A DNA stretch of 64,000 bases from JANNSX01 sp963741525 (GTDB lineage Bacteria > Pseudomonadota > Alphaproteobacteria > Rhizobiales > Hyphomicrobiaceae): the NCBI GenBank assembly GCA_963741525.1, contig CAVUIW010000028.1, positions 496,001 through 560,000 on the forward strand, given 5' to 3'. Below are positions 52,970 through 61,303 of this stretch, piece by piece. Every line of letters starts with the position of its first letter. Within the stretch, counting starts at the first letter, position 1. The position numbers and the translations under genes are program-made. The notes under the pieces are model-generated. The model saw only the letters and a program-made list of their open reading frames with translations, was not told the origin of the DNA and made no database searches.

Positions 52970-55177
52970 ATGTCGATGACAAGCACGGACATCCTGGTGG
53001 CCGTCATACTGTTGACGATCCTCATCGCCATCATCGTCTATCTCCTGCACTGGCTCTACCGGCACTCGACGAAGGATCAGTCCTTCATCAGGACAGGCCT
53101 CGGCGGCGAGCGCGTGGTGATGGGTGGCGGCGCACTGATCGTGCCCATCGTGCACACGATCACCCGCGTCAACATGAATGCGGTGCCGATCGAGATTCGC
53201 CGTCTGGGTGAGCAGTCGCTCATTACCAAGAACAAGATGCGCATTGATCTCATCGCCGAGTTCTTCGTGCGCGTGCTGCCGACGAAGGAGGGCGTGTCGA
53301 TCGCGGCGCGCACGCTCGGCGAGCGCACGCACAATTCCGCCGATCTGAAGGAGATCGTGCAGGGCCGCTTTGTCGATGCGATGTCGGCAATCGCCGCCAA
53401 CATGACCATGGACGAGATCCACACCAATCGCGGCCGCTACATCCACGAAGTGGCCGAGCTTGCCATGAAGACCCTCGGCACCAACGGTCTGGAACTCGAG
53501 AATGCCTCGCTGACGAGCCTCAATCAGGCGGACGTCTCGGTGTTCAATCCCAACAATGCCTTCGACGCGGAAGGTCTCGCCCAGCTCACCGAGCAGATCG
53601 AGGACCGCCGGAAGCTGCGCAACCGGATCGAGAACGAGGCCCGCGTCGAGATCGCACTCCGGGACTACGAGGCCGAGCAGCGCGAGCTCCAAATCGCCCG
53701 CGACCTCGAATATGCGCGCATCGCCCAGCACAAGGACATCGAGACCCGCAAGGCCGCCCAGCTCGCCGAGATCGAGGACGAGCGGTCTGCCTCGCAAATC
53801 AACGTCGACCTCGCCCGGATCAAGGCCGAACAGGAGGGCGAGCGAAATCGCATCGCCAAGGAGCGTCTCGTCGAGTCGGAGCGCATCAACACCGAGGCCG
53901 AGATCCGCAACCTCGCCATCGAGCGCCGGCAGTCGAACGAGCTGACCGAGATCAACACCCAGAAGGCGCTCGAGTCGCAGCGCATCCTGACCCGCCAGCA
54001 GATCGAGACCGACCGCATCGAGAACGATCGCAAGATCCGCGAGCACGACATCCGTACCCGGCAGACGCTGGCGCTGATCGAGACGTCGGCCTTGGGCGAG
54101 GTCGACCGCGCCAGGCTCGATCGCGACAAATCCGTTGAGTCCGCCCGGATCGAGACCCTGAAGACGATCGAGTTGCTCGACGTCGAGAAGAACAAGCAGA
54201 TCCGCGTCACCAACGAGATCGCCGAGAGCGACCAGGATCGCGCCCGCATCATGCGCCGCTATTATGTCGAGATGGAGCGGCTCACCAAGGACGAGGAGAT
54301 CGCGCAGGCCGAAATCACCAAGAACGAGAAGATCAGGCTCGCCGAGACGACAGCGCTCCGCAGGGTCGAGGATGCGAGCATCGTGGCGACCCGCGAGATC
54401 GACGAGCTGCGCATCTCCGCCCGCAAATACATCGATCGTTTCGAGATCGAGCGGCAGAAGGAGGTCGAAATCGTCGATAAGGAGCGGCTGATCGCCGTCG
54501 TCAACAAGTCGATCGAGGAGGCCTACGCCCGCACCAACGTCGCCGAGGCACACAAGTCGCTCGCCGCCATGGAGGAGCGCATCCTCACCGCGCGTGACGA
54601 GGAGGCGGCCAACCGGGCCAGACGCGTCGATCTCATCAGCGCCGAATCGCGCATCGAGCGCGAATCCATGCGGCTGACCTCGCATGCCCGGGCCGAGAAG
54701 GAGGCGACCGAGTTCCGCTCGCTCGCCCGGATCTCCGAGGCCAACGCCGACGAGGTTCGCTACGAAAAGGATGCGATCGGCCAGCGGCTCATCAACGAGT
54801 CCGAGAACATGCGCTCGGATGCGAGCCGGCGCAGCGCCATCTACGAGAATCTCGTCCGCAATCTGCCCAACATCATCCGCGAGACGGTGAAGCCCATGGA
54901 GAACATCGACTCGATCAAGATCCTCCAGGTCGATGGCTTGCCCGGCCTCAACAGCCCGTCGGAGACCGGTGGCGCCGGCCGTGGTGCGGCGAATGGCGAT
55001 GGCGGCAACATGACGGATCGCGTCGTCAACTCGGCCATGAAGTACCGGACGCAGGTGGCACTCGTGGACGGCTTGATGAAGGAGCTCGGGCTCCCCATCG
55101 AGAACATCGGCAGCGCCGGCGGCATGTCGTTCCGCAACTTCCTCGCCGCCGACACGCCGAAGGACAAGGACGATTGA
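52970..55177 (+). CDS. Flotillin/SPFH-family membrane protein (YqiK-like)
   Basis: The 735 residues start with one membrane helix (STDILVAVILLTILIAIIVYLLHWLY). Then comes an SPFH/band-7 domain (SFIRTGLGGERVVMGGGALIVPIVHTITRVNMNAVPIEIRR, EFFVRVLPTKEGVSIAARTLGERT, MTMDEIHTNRGRYIHEVAELAMKTLGTNGLELENASLTSL). A coiled coil of about 400 residues very rich in Glu, Arg and Ile follows, and the flotillin C-terminus closes the chain (NLPNIIRETVKPMENIDSIKILQVDGLPG, YRTQVALVDGLMKELGL). Flotillins build large cages that organise membrane microdomains. The coil is longer than in typical flotillins of 450-550 residues. It sits between the opsin homologue and a transporter, suggesting these are clients. Confidence 0.93.
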   Translation: MSMTSTDILVAVILLTILIAIIVYLLHWLYRHSTKDQSFIRTGLGGERVVMGGGALIVPIVHTITRVNMNAVPIEIRRLGEQSLITKNKMRIDLIAEFFVRVLPTKEGVSIAARTLGERTHNSADLKEIVQGRFVDAMSAIAANMTMDEIHTNRGRYIHEVAELAMKTLGTNGLELENASLTSLNQADVSVFNPNNAFDAEGLAQLTEQIEDRRKLRNRIENEARVEIALRDYEAEQRELQIARDLEYARIAQHKDIETRKAAQLAEIEDERSASQINVDLARIKAEQEGERNRIAKERLVESERINTEAEIRNLAIERRQSNELTEINTQKALESQRILTRQQIETDRIENDRKIREHDIRTRQTLALIETSALGEVDRARLDRDKSVESARIETLKTIELLDVEKNKQIRVTNEIAESDQDRARIMRRYYVEMERLTKDEEIAQAEITKNEKIRLAETTALRRVEDASIVATREIDELRISARKYIDRFEIERQKEVEIVDKERLIAVVNKSIEEAYARTNVAEAHKSLAAMEERILTARDEEAANRARRVDLISAESRIERESMRLTSHARAEKEATEFRSLARISEANADEVRYEKDAIGQRLINESENMRSDASRRSAIYENLVRNLPNIIRETVKPMENIDSIKILQVDGLPGLNSPSETGGAGRGAANGDGGNMTDRVVNSAMKYRTQVALVDGLMKELGLPIENIGSAGGMSFRNFLAADTPKDKDD

Positions 55178-55227
55178 AGAGCGTGCGGCGCACCGGACCT
55201 GTCAACCGATAGAGAAGTCAGAGCACT

Positions 55228-55698
55228 GTGGAGCCTTCGAGCGGACATTCGGTTGCCGATCGGCACGCCCTCGTCATGGCCATCTGGCTGACGGGCGGGT
55301 TCATCACTGCCGTGCTCGTCCACTATGGGCTTTCGAACGGGAAGAGCCTGCCAATCTATGTTGCCGGCAGCACGGTGCTCCTCGCCTTCATCGCGCATGT
55401 CATCGCGAATGCCGTCTACGTGACACCATTCACGCGCCGCGAGCTGAGCCTGGCGCTCGTGCTATATGGGGTGGCGCTGCTCGCCTTTGCGCTGACCTCA
55501 CTGCTCGAGCCGGTGTTCCGGGCGCAGTTCTTCCTGCCCTTCGGAATGGTGCTGATTGCCATCGGCGTAGCCGTGCTCTTCTACATGGTCACGCACTACG
55601 GCATGCGTGGCGTCTTCGACTCCTTCAACGTCGTCCGTGACGCCAGCGCGCACGAACGGCCCGAACCGCGGCAGACCCGCTGGAGGCGCCGCCAGTGA
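55228..55698 (+). CDS. Small four-helix membrane protein of unknown family
   Basis: The 156 residues show four hydrophobic helices (LVMAIWLTGGFITAVLVHYGL, PIYVAGSTVLLAFIAHVIANAVYV, ELSLALVLYGVALLAFALTSLL, FFLPFGMVLIAIGVAVLFYMVTHYG) and a charged Arg-rich C-terminal tail (HERPEPRQTRWRRRQ). The start is GTG 55228. The stop overlaps the GTG of the symporter gene by four bases, so the two are coupled and this may be a small subunit or chaperone of the symporter. I do not recognise the family. Confidence 0.8.
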   Translation: MEPSSGHSVADRHALVMAIWLTGGFITAVLVHYGLSNGKSLPIYVAGSTVLLAFIAHVIANAVYVTPFTRRELSLALVLYGVALLAFALTSLLEPVFRAQFFLPFGMVLIAIGVAVLFYMVTHYGMRGVFDSFNVVRDASAHERPEPRQTRWRRRQ

Positions 55699-57623
55699 CG
55701 ACGCTCCTCATTGTCTTGCTCGGCGTGCTTGCCGCCTATGCGCTCTACATCGCGACCATGAGCGCACGCTGGACGGTGCGGCCGGAGGATTTTCTCGACG
55801 GCGGCCAGGCCATTCCAGCTTGGGGCCACATTTTCGCCGGCACCGGCCTCGCGCTCGCGGCCTTCTCTCTTTACGACCACCTGCTGCTGGTCGCGGCCTA
55901 TGGCCTGCAGGCGAGCCACCTCGCCGTCGGACTGGTCGTGGCAGCGATCATTGCGGCACTGTTTCAGAAGCGGCTCTGGCTCGCGGCCCGGCTGACGGGA
56001 TTGCGGACGCTCGGAGAACTCATCGGCGCCTACTACGGCAGCTTGACGTTGAGACTCTACCTGCTGTTCGTCCTGTTCCTGTTCACGATACCTGTCTCGG
56101 CCGTTTGCCTCGCTGAGCTCGGAGCGACGGTCAGTTCGGCGACGAGGGGCGAAGTCACTGGCGGCATGGCCATCTGGGCCACCGCCTTTTTTCTCTTTCT
56201 ATTTTCCGTCATCGGTGGATGGCGAGGTGTCGTCTATGTGCTCGCCGCCGAGACCTTGCTTTTGCTGGCTCTGATGGTGTTCCTGGCGATCTTCGCCGGG
56301 ACTACCTTCGATAGCTTCGCGTTTGCTGAACGCGGTATTGCCACGCCAGCCGCCATCCTCGCCGATCGCCTGCCCGGGGTTATCGCTTTCACGAAGGGCA
56401 TCGGCAAAGAAGTTCCGGAGGGCGGTATCTGGACGGCGGTTGCGGTCCTTTCCTTCGCGTTGGCGATGAGCGGTATCGTCTTGAGCCCCGCCTTCAGCCT
56501 GCTCGGGATCTCGACTCGTGGCCGTACGCCGCTCGCCTTCACGCAAGTCTGGATGATCGGGGGCATCGCTGCTGGATTGCTGGTGTTGCTCGCGCCTGTC
56601 CTCGGCGCCGAGATCGCGTCATCGGCAACGGGCGCGGGAAGCGCTCCCTCGGTGGCTGGTTTCGCGGATCGCCTCGCCGCGGTCGACCAGATGGTGGGCG
56701 CGGCCTACCTCATACTCTTCATGCTATCCTTGCAGATTGCCGTCGCGGCCTTCGCCATGTCCGGGGCGAGCGCGATGACGATCGAGTTGCTGGCCCGCTA
56801 CATTCTGCCCGGCATGACTGCCACGGCCGAACGCACCGCCGCCCGTATCTCCCTCGGCTTCATCTACCTGGCGATCGCGATCGCCGCGAGCATTGCGCCG
56901 TTTGCCTCGGCCATCCTATCACCGCTGGCGCTCAGCCTCACCGTGCAGCTCATCCCGGCCTTGCTGGGCCTGTGCTGGCTGCCCTGGATCACGCGCGGCG
57001 GCGTGATTTCGGGCCTGATCATCGCGACCATTGTCGTCGTTTTCACCGAACCCGCCGGCATCGTCGCCTTCGAGAGCCTGTTCATCGACCTGCCTTGGGG
57101 ACGTTGGCCGCTAACGGTGCATGCGGCCGCCTGGGGCCTGTTCTTCAACGTGATCGTCACGATCATCATCTCGCTGTTCACGCGCAAACATGACTTGAGC
57201 GAGGAGCGGCGCCGGCTGCACGACACCTATCAGGCGGATTTCCCGGCGCACTTTGGCGGGCCAGGACTGCGCGCCGCGAAATGGTCGCTGGTTCTCGTGT
57301 GGATGTTCCTGGCGATCGGGCCGGGCGCAGTCATCGGCAATACGATTTTCAATTGGAGCTTCGGTGAAGCCACCACCGCTCCGCGCTTTCCCTCGCTCTT
57401 GGCCTGGCAGATCGTGTCCTGGCTGTCCGGTGTGCTCCTCGTCTGGTGGCTCGCCTATCGCAGCGAGCTGTCGGTGACGGCGACCGAGCCCCGTCGCACG
57501 ATCGAGCTTGTGCCGCCGCCTGAGCGGCTGAGCGCTTCCGACACACCCGGCTGGATCGCCCAGGGACTCGGCCGCCTCGCCCGCCGCAACGATCCCGGGC
57601 CCGAGCGCGCCCGCCGGCGATGA
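55695..57623 (+). CDS. Sodium:solute symporter (SSS) family transporter
   Basis: The 642 residues have about 13-14 helices and SSS-type features: an initial RPEDFLDGGQAIPAWGHIFAGTGLALAAFSLYDHLLL stretch, the LRTLGELIGAYYGSLTLRLY loop, VIGGWRGVVYVLAAETLLLLALM, and LQIAVAAFAMSGASAMTIELLARYI in the helix-8/9 zone where Na-site serines lie (SGASAMT). The C-terminal tail is soluble and Arg-rich. The family includes proline, pantothenate, acetate and sugar carriers and sensor-linked versions. GTG 55695 overlaps the previous stop. It ends the long operon that starts with the ABC receptor, giving the cell two different transport modes in one unit. Confidence 0.9.
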   Translation: MTTLLIVLLGVLAAYALYIATMSARWTVRPEDFLDGGQAIPAWGHIFAGTGLALAAFSLYDHLLLVAAYGLQASHLAVGLVVAAIIAALFQKRLWLAARLTGLRTLGELIGAYYGSLTLRLYLLFVLFLFTIPVSAVCLAELGATVSSATRGEVTGGMAIWATAFFLFLFSVIGGWRGVVYVLAAETLLLLALMVFLAIFAGTTFDSFAFAERGIATPAAILADRLPGVIAFTKGIGKEVPEGGIWTAVAVLSFALAMSGIVLSPAFSLLGISTRGRTPLAFTQVWMIGGIAAGLLVLLAPVLGAEIASSATGAGSAPSVAGFADRLAAVDQMVGAAYLILFMLSLQIAVAAFAMSGASAMTIELLARYILPGMTATAERTAARISLGFIYLAIAIAASIAPFASAILSPLALSLTVQLIPALLGLCWLPWITRGGVISGLIIATIVVVFTEPAGIVAFESLFIDLPWGRWPLTVHAAAWGLFFNVIVTIIISLFTRKHDLSEERRRLHDTYQADFPAHFGGPGLRAAKWSLVLVWMFLAIGPGAVIGNTIFNWSFGEATTAPRFPSLLAWQIVSWLSGVLLVWWLAYRSELSVTATEPRRTIELVPPPERLSASDTPGWIAQGLGRLARRNDPGPERARRR

Positions 57624-57756
57624 GCAACCTTAACGCCAATGACGGCTGGTGCCGCCGCTGGACGAGCTAGCGCGTCCTGTTATGGTGCCCAGACGTAATC
57701 TCTATGCGGAAGCAGCGGGCCGGACGGCCGCCCGGGCCGCTTTGGATCGTCGGGCC

Positions 57757-58719
57757 ATGGATCTTCGTCAGCTTCGCTACTTTGCCAAGGTCGTCGAGAG
57801 CGGCTCGTTCTCCAAGGCCGCCAACCAGCTCCATGTTGCCCAGCCGGCACTCTCCCAGCATGTCCGCCACCTAGAGGAGGAGCTCGGCGTCGTGCTGCTG
57901 CATCGCAGCTCCCAAGGCGTGAAGCCGACCGAAGCCGGCGAGCGGCTGATGCTGCACGCCAAGCGCATCCTGGCGGACTTTGCCGAGATCACCGATAGCG
58001 TGCGCGGCAAGGCCGTCTCGCCCCGCGGCGTCGTCCGCTTCGGCATGCCGGGCACCGTCGGCGAGCTTCTCGCCGTACCCCTCATCGAGGCCGCGAAGCA
58101 GCGTTATCCCGATATCCGCATCCGGGTCGTCGAGGCGATGAGCGGCTATGTACTCGACTGGCTGAAGCGGGGCGAACTCGACCTGGCGATGATATATGCG
58201 ACATCCGATCCGCGCGGCCTCGTCGTCCACCATGGCCTCTCCGAGGATATCTGCCTGTTCGCCGTGCCGAAGCTCGCGGCCGAGGCCGATTTGCCGGGTG
58301 AGACCGTGACACTCGCCGCAGCCGCCCAGCTACCGCTCATCGTCCCCGGGCTCGGCCACGGCCTCCGGGAGCTCATCGAGACAGTCGCCGCCGAGAAGAG
58401 TGTCGACATCGTGCCGGCCATCGAGATCGATTCCTACGCCCAGATCAAGAAGCTGGCACGGCGCGGCCAGGGCTTCGGCATCCTGCCGCTGACGGCGGTG
58501 AGCGAGGAGGCGGGGAGGGGCGAGTTCCAAGTCTGGCGCTTCAAGGCGCCGGGCATCACCCGCAAAGTCTACCTGTCGTATTCGGCCGAGCGGCCGCTTT
58601 ATACCGCCCCCCGCGCCATCGGCCAGCTGGCCTGGGAGATCCTGCGGCAGCTGGTCGAAAGTGGCGCCTGGACGGCCGAGCTCGCCGATGCGGCGAATGC
58701 GCCCAAGCTCTACGACTGA
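57757..58719 (+). CDS. LysR-family transcriptional regulator of the itaconate-type cluster
   Basis: ATG 57757 gives the standard LysR beginning MDLRQLRYFAKVVESGSFSKAANQLHVAQPALSQHVRHLEEELGVVLLHRSSQGVKPTEAGERLMLHAKRIL, the winged helix-turn-helix, followed by a co-inducer-binding domain (GVVRFGMPGTVGELLAVPLIEAAKQRYPDI, FGILPLTAVSEEAGRG). It has 320 residues. The frame is open further upstream, but those codons lack family sense. The catabolic operon begins 93 bases downstream on the same strand; a 23-base dyad in that gap is a likely binding site. By analogy with known itaconate gene clusters that carry a LysR activator, itaconate or its CoA ester may be the inducer; that is inferred from the gene set. 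Confidence 0.92.
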   Translation: MDLRQLRYFAKVVESGSFSKAANQLHVAQPALSQHVRHLEEELGVVLLHRSSQGVKPTEAGERLMLHAKRILADFAEITDSVRGKAVSPRGVVRFGMPGTVGELLAVPLIEAAKQRYPDIRIRVVEAMSGYVLDWLKRGELDLAMIYATSDPRGLVVHHGLSEDICLFAVPKLAAEADLPGETVTLAAAAQLPLIVPGLGHGLRELIETVAAEKSVDIVPAIEIDSYAQIKKLARRGQGFGILPLTAVSEEAGRGEFQVWRFKAPGITRKVYLSYSAERPLYTAPRAIGQLAWEILRQLVESGAWTAELADAANAPKLYD

Positions 58720-58733
58720 GCGTTTCCCTATAG

Positions 58734-58756
58734 CCAATATTCCTAATCCCTATTGG
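58734..58756. promoter_or_regulatory. Candidate LysR operator CCAATA-N11-TATTGG
   Basis: CCAATA and TATTGG are perfect six-base complements separated by 11 bases (TTCCTAATCCC), a typical size for LysR-type sites, and the dyad also contains a T-N11-A pattern. It lies 14 bases after the regulator stop and 57 bases before the CoA-transferase start, in the only AT-rich patch of the region, so it may coincide with the promoter. Confidence 0.45.
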
Positions 58757-58812
58757 ACACCGGACGCTTCGCCGGGCGAGTTTCATGCCGCAACGCAAAC
58801 TTGGACCGGACG

Positions 58813-59970
58813 ATGCCCCGAGCCCTCGAAGGAATTCTGGTGGTCGCGCTGGAGCAGGCGGTTGCTGCCCCGCTCGCGACCTCACGCCTCGCCGATGCAG
58901 GTGCGCGTGTCATCAAACTCGAACGCCCGGAAGGCGATTTCGCGCGCGGCTACGACCGGGATGTGCTCGGCCAATCGTCCTACTTCGTCTGGAACAATCG
59001 CGGCAAGGAATCCTGCACGGTCGACCTGAAGCAGGCGGATGATCTCGCCCTCGTCGAGGCGATGCTCGCCAAGGCCGATGTGTTCGTGCAAAACCTCGCG
59101 CCGGGCGCGACCGACCGCCTCGGCATCGGCAGCCGCGATCTCAGGCGGCGTTTTCCGCGCCTCGTCGTCTGCGATATCGGCGGCTATGCACCGGGCACGC
59201 CGGACGCCGAACGCAAGGCCTACGATCTCCTGATTCAGGCCGAGGCAGGGCTCGCCAGCGTGACGGGATCGCCGACCTCGGGTCCTTCGCGCGTCGGTGT
59301 TTCGATCTCGGACATTTCGACAGGCGAAGCGGCCTATGCCGCGATCCTGGAGGCGCTATTGGGGCGCGAGCGGACGGGCGAAGGCGCGCATCTGCAACTC
59401 TCGCTCTTCGACACGCTGGCCGAGCTCATGACCGTCCCCTATCTCAGTCAGAGATATGCCGGCAAGGAGCCGCGGAAGCTCGGCCTCGCGCATCCCTCGA
59501 TCGCGCCCTACGGCGTCTTCAAGACGGCTGGCGGCGAGATTCTCATCTCGATCCAGAACGAGCGGGAATGGGCGGTGCTGGCGGAGAAGGTTCTGGGCGA
59601 TGCCTCGCTGGTCACCGACGAGCGCTTCGCCACCAACAACGCACGTGTCGCCAACCGCCAGCTGGTCGATGCCCGCGTCGCCGAGGCGTTCGCCAAGCTG
59701 CCGTTCGATGCCCTGGCCAGCGTGCTCGATGCGGCAAAAATCGCCTACGGCCGTATCTCGACCATGGCCGACTTGGCGCGTCACCGGAGCCTGACGACGG
59801 CGAAAATCGAAACACCCGAAGGCGAGATCGATATCGTCGCGCCGCCCGTGATCGTCGACGGCCGGCGTCCGAAGCTCGGTCGCGTGCCACGTATCGGCGA
59901 GCAGGATGCCGCGTTGCGTGGAGAGTTCGCGCCGGCGGAGGCGCACATGAGAATGGGGGCTGAGAAATGA
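58813..59970 (+). CDS. Class III CoA transferase (itaconate CoA-transferase candidate)
   Basis: CaiB/BaiF-type protein of 385 residues: MPRALEGILVVALEQAVAAPLATSRLADAGARVIKLERPEGDFARGYD, SYFVWNNRGKESCTVDLKQ, FPRLVVCDIGGYAPGTPDAERKAYDLLIQAEAGL. The catalytic Asp of the family is probably the one in ERKAYDLLIQAEAG. It transfers CoA from succinyl- or acetyl-CoA to a carboxylic acid. The ATG 58813 is at the family start; an ATG 20 codons upstream would overlap the leader. The following genes (MmgE/PrpD, acyl-CoA dehydrogenase, hydratase, lyase) make itaconate or a related C5 dicarboxylate the best guess. It overlaps the next gene by ATGA. Confidence 0.9.
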   Translation: MPRALEGILVVALEQAVAAPLATSRLADAGARVIKLERPEGDFARGYDRDVLGQSSYFVWNNRGKESCTVDLKQADDLALVEAMLAKADVFVQNLAPGATDRLGIGSRDLRRRFPRLVVCDIGGYAPGTPDAERKAYDLLIQAEAGLASVTGSPTSGPSRVGVSISDISTGEAAYAAILEALLGRERTGEGAHLQLSLFDTLAELMTVPYLSQRYAGKEPRKLGLAHPSIAPYGVFKTAGGEILISIQNEREWAVLAEKVLGDASLVTDERFATNNARVANRQLVDARVAEAFAKLPFDALASVLDAAKIAYGRISTMADLARHRSLTTAKIETPEGEIDIVAPPVIVDGRRPKLGRVPRIGEQDAALRGEFAPAEAHMRMGAEK

Positions 59971-61301
59971 GTCTCACACGGCAGCTTGTCGGATTGATCC
60001 GGGAGAAGCGTGCGAGCGAGGCCGATCTGGGGGCCGCCTCGCTGTTCGTGCTCGATACGCTCGCCTGTGCCATCGGTGGCCGGAATGCTCCACCGGCGCG
60101 AATGCTTGCAGCGATCGCACCCGTGGAGCACGGCGATACCGCGCGGCGCGCTTTCCTTCTCGGTGGCCTGTCACACATCCTCGAGATGGACGATCTGCAT
60201 CGCGACTCGGTTACGCATCCGGGCTGTGTCGTCATCCCGGCGGCCTGGGCGGTTGCCGAGGAGCGCAACATGGGGGGGCGTGCGTTCCTGAAGGCCGTGC
60301 TCGATGGCTATGAGGCCTGCTGTCGCGTCGGCATGGCGGTCGGCAAGGCGCACTATCGCGTCTGGCACAATACTTCCACTTGCGGTCCGTTCGGCTCGGC
60401 GATGGCGGTGACGAGCCTGATCGGTCTCGGCGAGGACGAGTCGGTGTGGGCGCTCGGCAATGCCGGCACACAATCATCAGGTCTGTGGGAGTTCCTGGCG
60501 ACCGGCGCCATGAGCAAGCACTTGCATACGGCGCGCGGTGCGGAATCGGGAGTACTCGCGGCCTATCTCGCACGTGAAGGGTTCACCGGTCCCGAGCAAA
60601 TTCTGGAGGGCGAAAAGGGGCTGTTTGCCGGCGCCTGCCCCGATCCCGTGCCGGAGGCTGTTGCGGCGGACCCCGGCCGGCCCTGGGAATTGACGCGAAC
60701 CTCGATCAAGCCCTGGCCCTGCTGCCGGCACACGCACCCGGCGATCGATGCGGCGATCGAGCTGAACAGGAGGCTCGCCGGGGCGGCAATCAAATCGGTA
60801 AAGGTCGGCGCCTACCGGGCGGCACTCGATGTCTGCAACCGTCCGCTGCCAGACGATCCTTACAGCGCCAAGTTTTCCCTCCAGCATACCGTTGCCATTG
60901 CGCTCGCCGACGGCAAGGTCGATCAAACGAGTTTCGACACGGCCGCGCGAAGCCGCATTGCGGCCGAGCGGGCAAAGGTCGAAGTGAGCTTGGCACCGGC
61001 AGTCGATCAGGCCTACCCGGCGAACTGGGGCGTCGAGATCGAAGTCACGGCGGCCGACGGCCGGGCGCTGCGTGCTGTCCGGCGCGACGCCAAGGGTGAT
61101 CCCGAGCATGCCGTCTCGGCGGAAGAGCTCAAGATCAAGGCTGCGATGCTGCTCGGCGAAGGCGGCCTCGCGGCGAAGCAATCGGACCGCTTGATCGCCT
61201 CGATCCTCGGTCTCCTCGATGATCGCCCGGTGCGTGAGCTTGGTCTGATAGCGCTGCTGAAACCGGACGAGGCGGTGCCGCGCCTCGCACAGAGGGCCTG
61301 A
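59967..61301 (+). CDS. MmgE/PrpD family protein
   Basis: The 444 residues match the 2-methylcitrate dehydratase/cis-aconitate decarboxylase superfamily: LFVLDTLACAIGGRNAPP, GGLSHILEMDDLHRDSVTHPGCVVIPAAWAVAEE, FLKAVLDGYEACCRVGMAVGKAHY, NTSTCGPFGSAMAVTSLIGL, KPWPCCRHTHPAIDAAIEL, LPDDPYSAKFSLQHTVAIAL. Members dehydrate 2-methylcitrate or decarboxylate cis-aconitate to itaconate. In itaconate clusters a PrpD-like gene is often present with an unclear task, and that is the case here. Start ATG 59967 lies inside the previous gene's end; two bases separate its stop from the next ATG. Confidence 0.93.
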   Translation: MSLTRQLVGLIREKRASEADLGAASLFVLDTLACAIGGRNAPPARMLAAIAPVEHGDTARRAFLLGGLSHILEMDDLHRDSVTHPGCVVIPAAWAVAEERNMGGRAFLKAVLDGYEACCRVGMAVGKAHYRVWHNTSTCGPFGSAMAVTSLIGLGEDESVWALGNAGTQSSGLWEFLATGAMSKHLHTARGAESGVLAAYLAREGFTGPEQILEGEKGLFAGACPDPVPEAVAADPGRPWELTRTSIKPWPCCRHTHPAIDAAIELNRRLAGAAIKSVKVGAYRAALDVCNRPLPDDPYSAKFSLQHTVAIALADGKVDQTSFDTAARSRIAAERAKVEVSLAPAVDQAYPANWGVEIEVTAADGRALRAVRRDAKGDPEHAVSAEELKIKAAMLLGEGGLAAKQSDRLIASILGLLDDRPVRELGLIALLKPDEAVPRLAQRA

Positions 61302-61303
61302 GA

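Noticed and set aside
52340..54685. Open frame of 781 codons antisense to the opsin homologue and flotillin-like genes
   Set aside because: The sense strand carries full-length recognisable proteins; the antisense translation is an Arg/Asp/Leu-rich shadow typical of high-GC DNA with no family motif.
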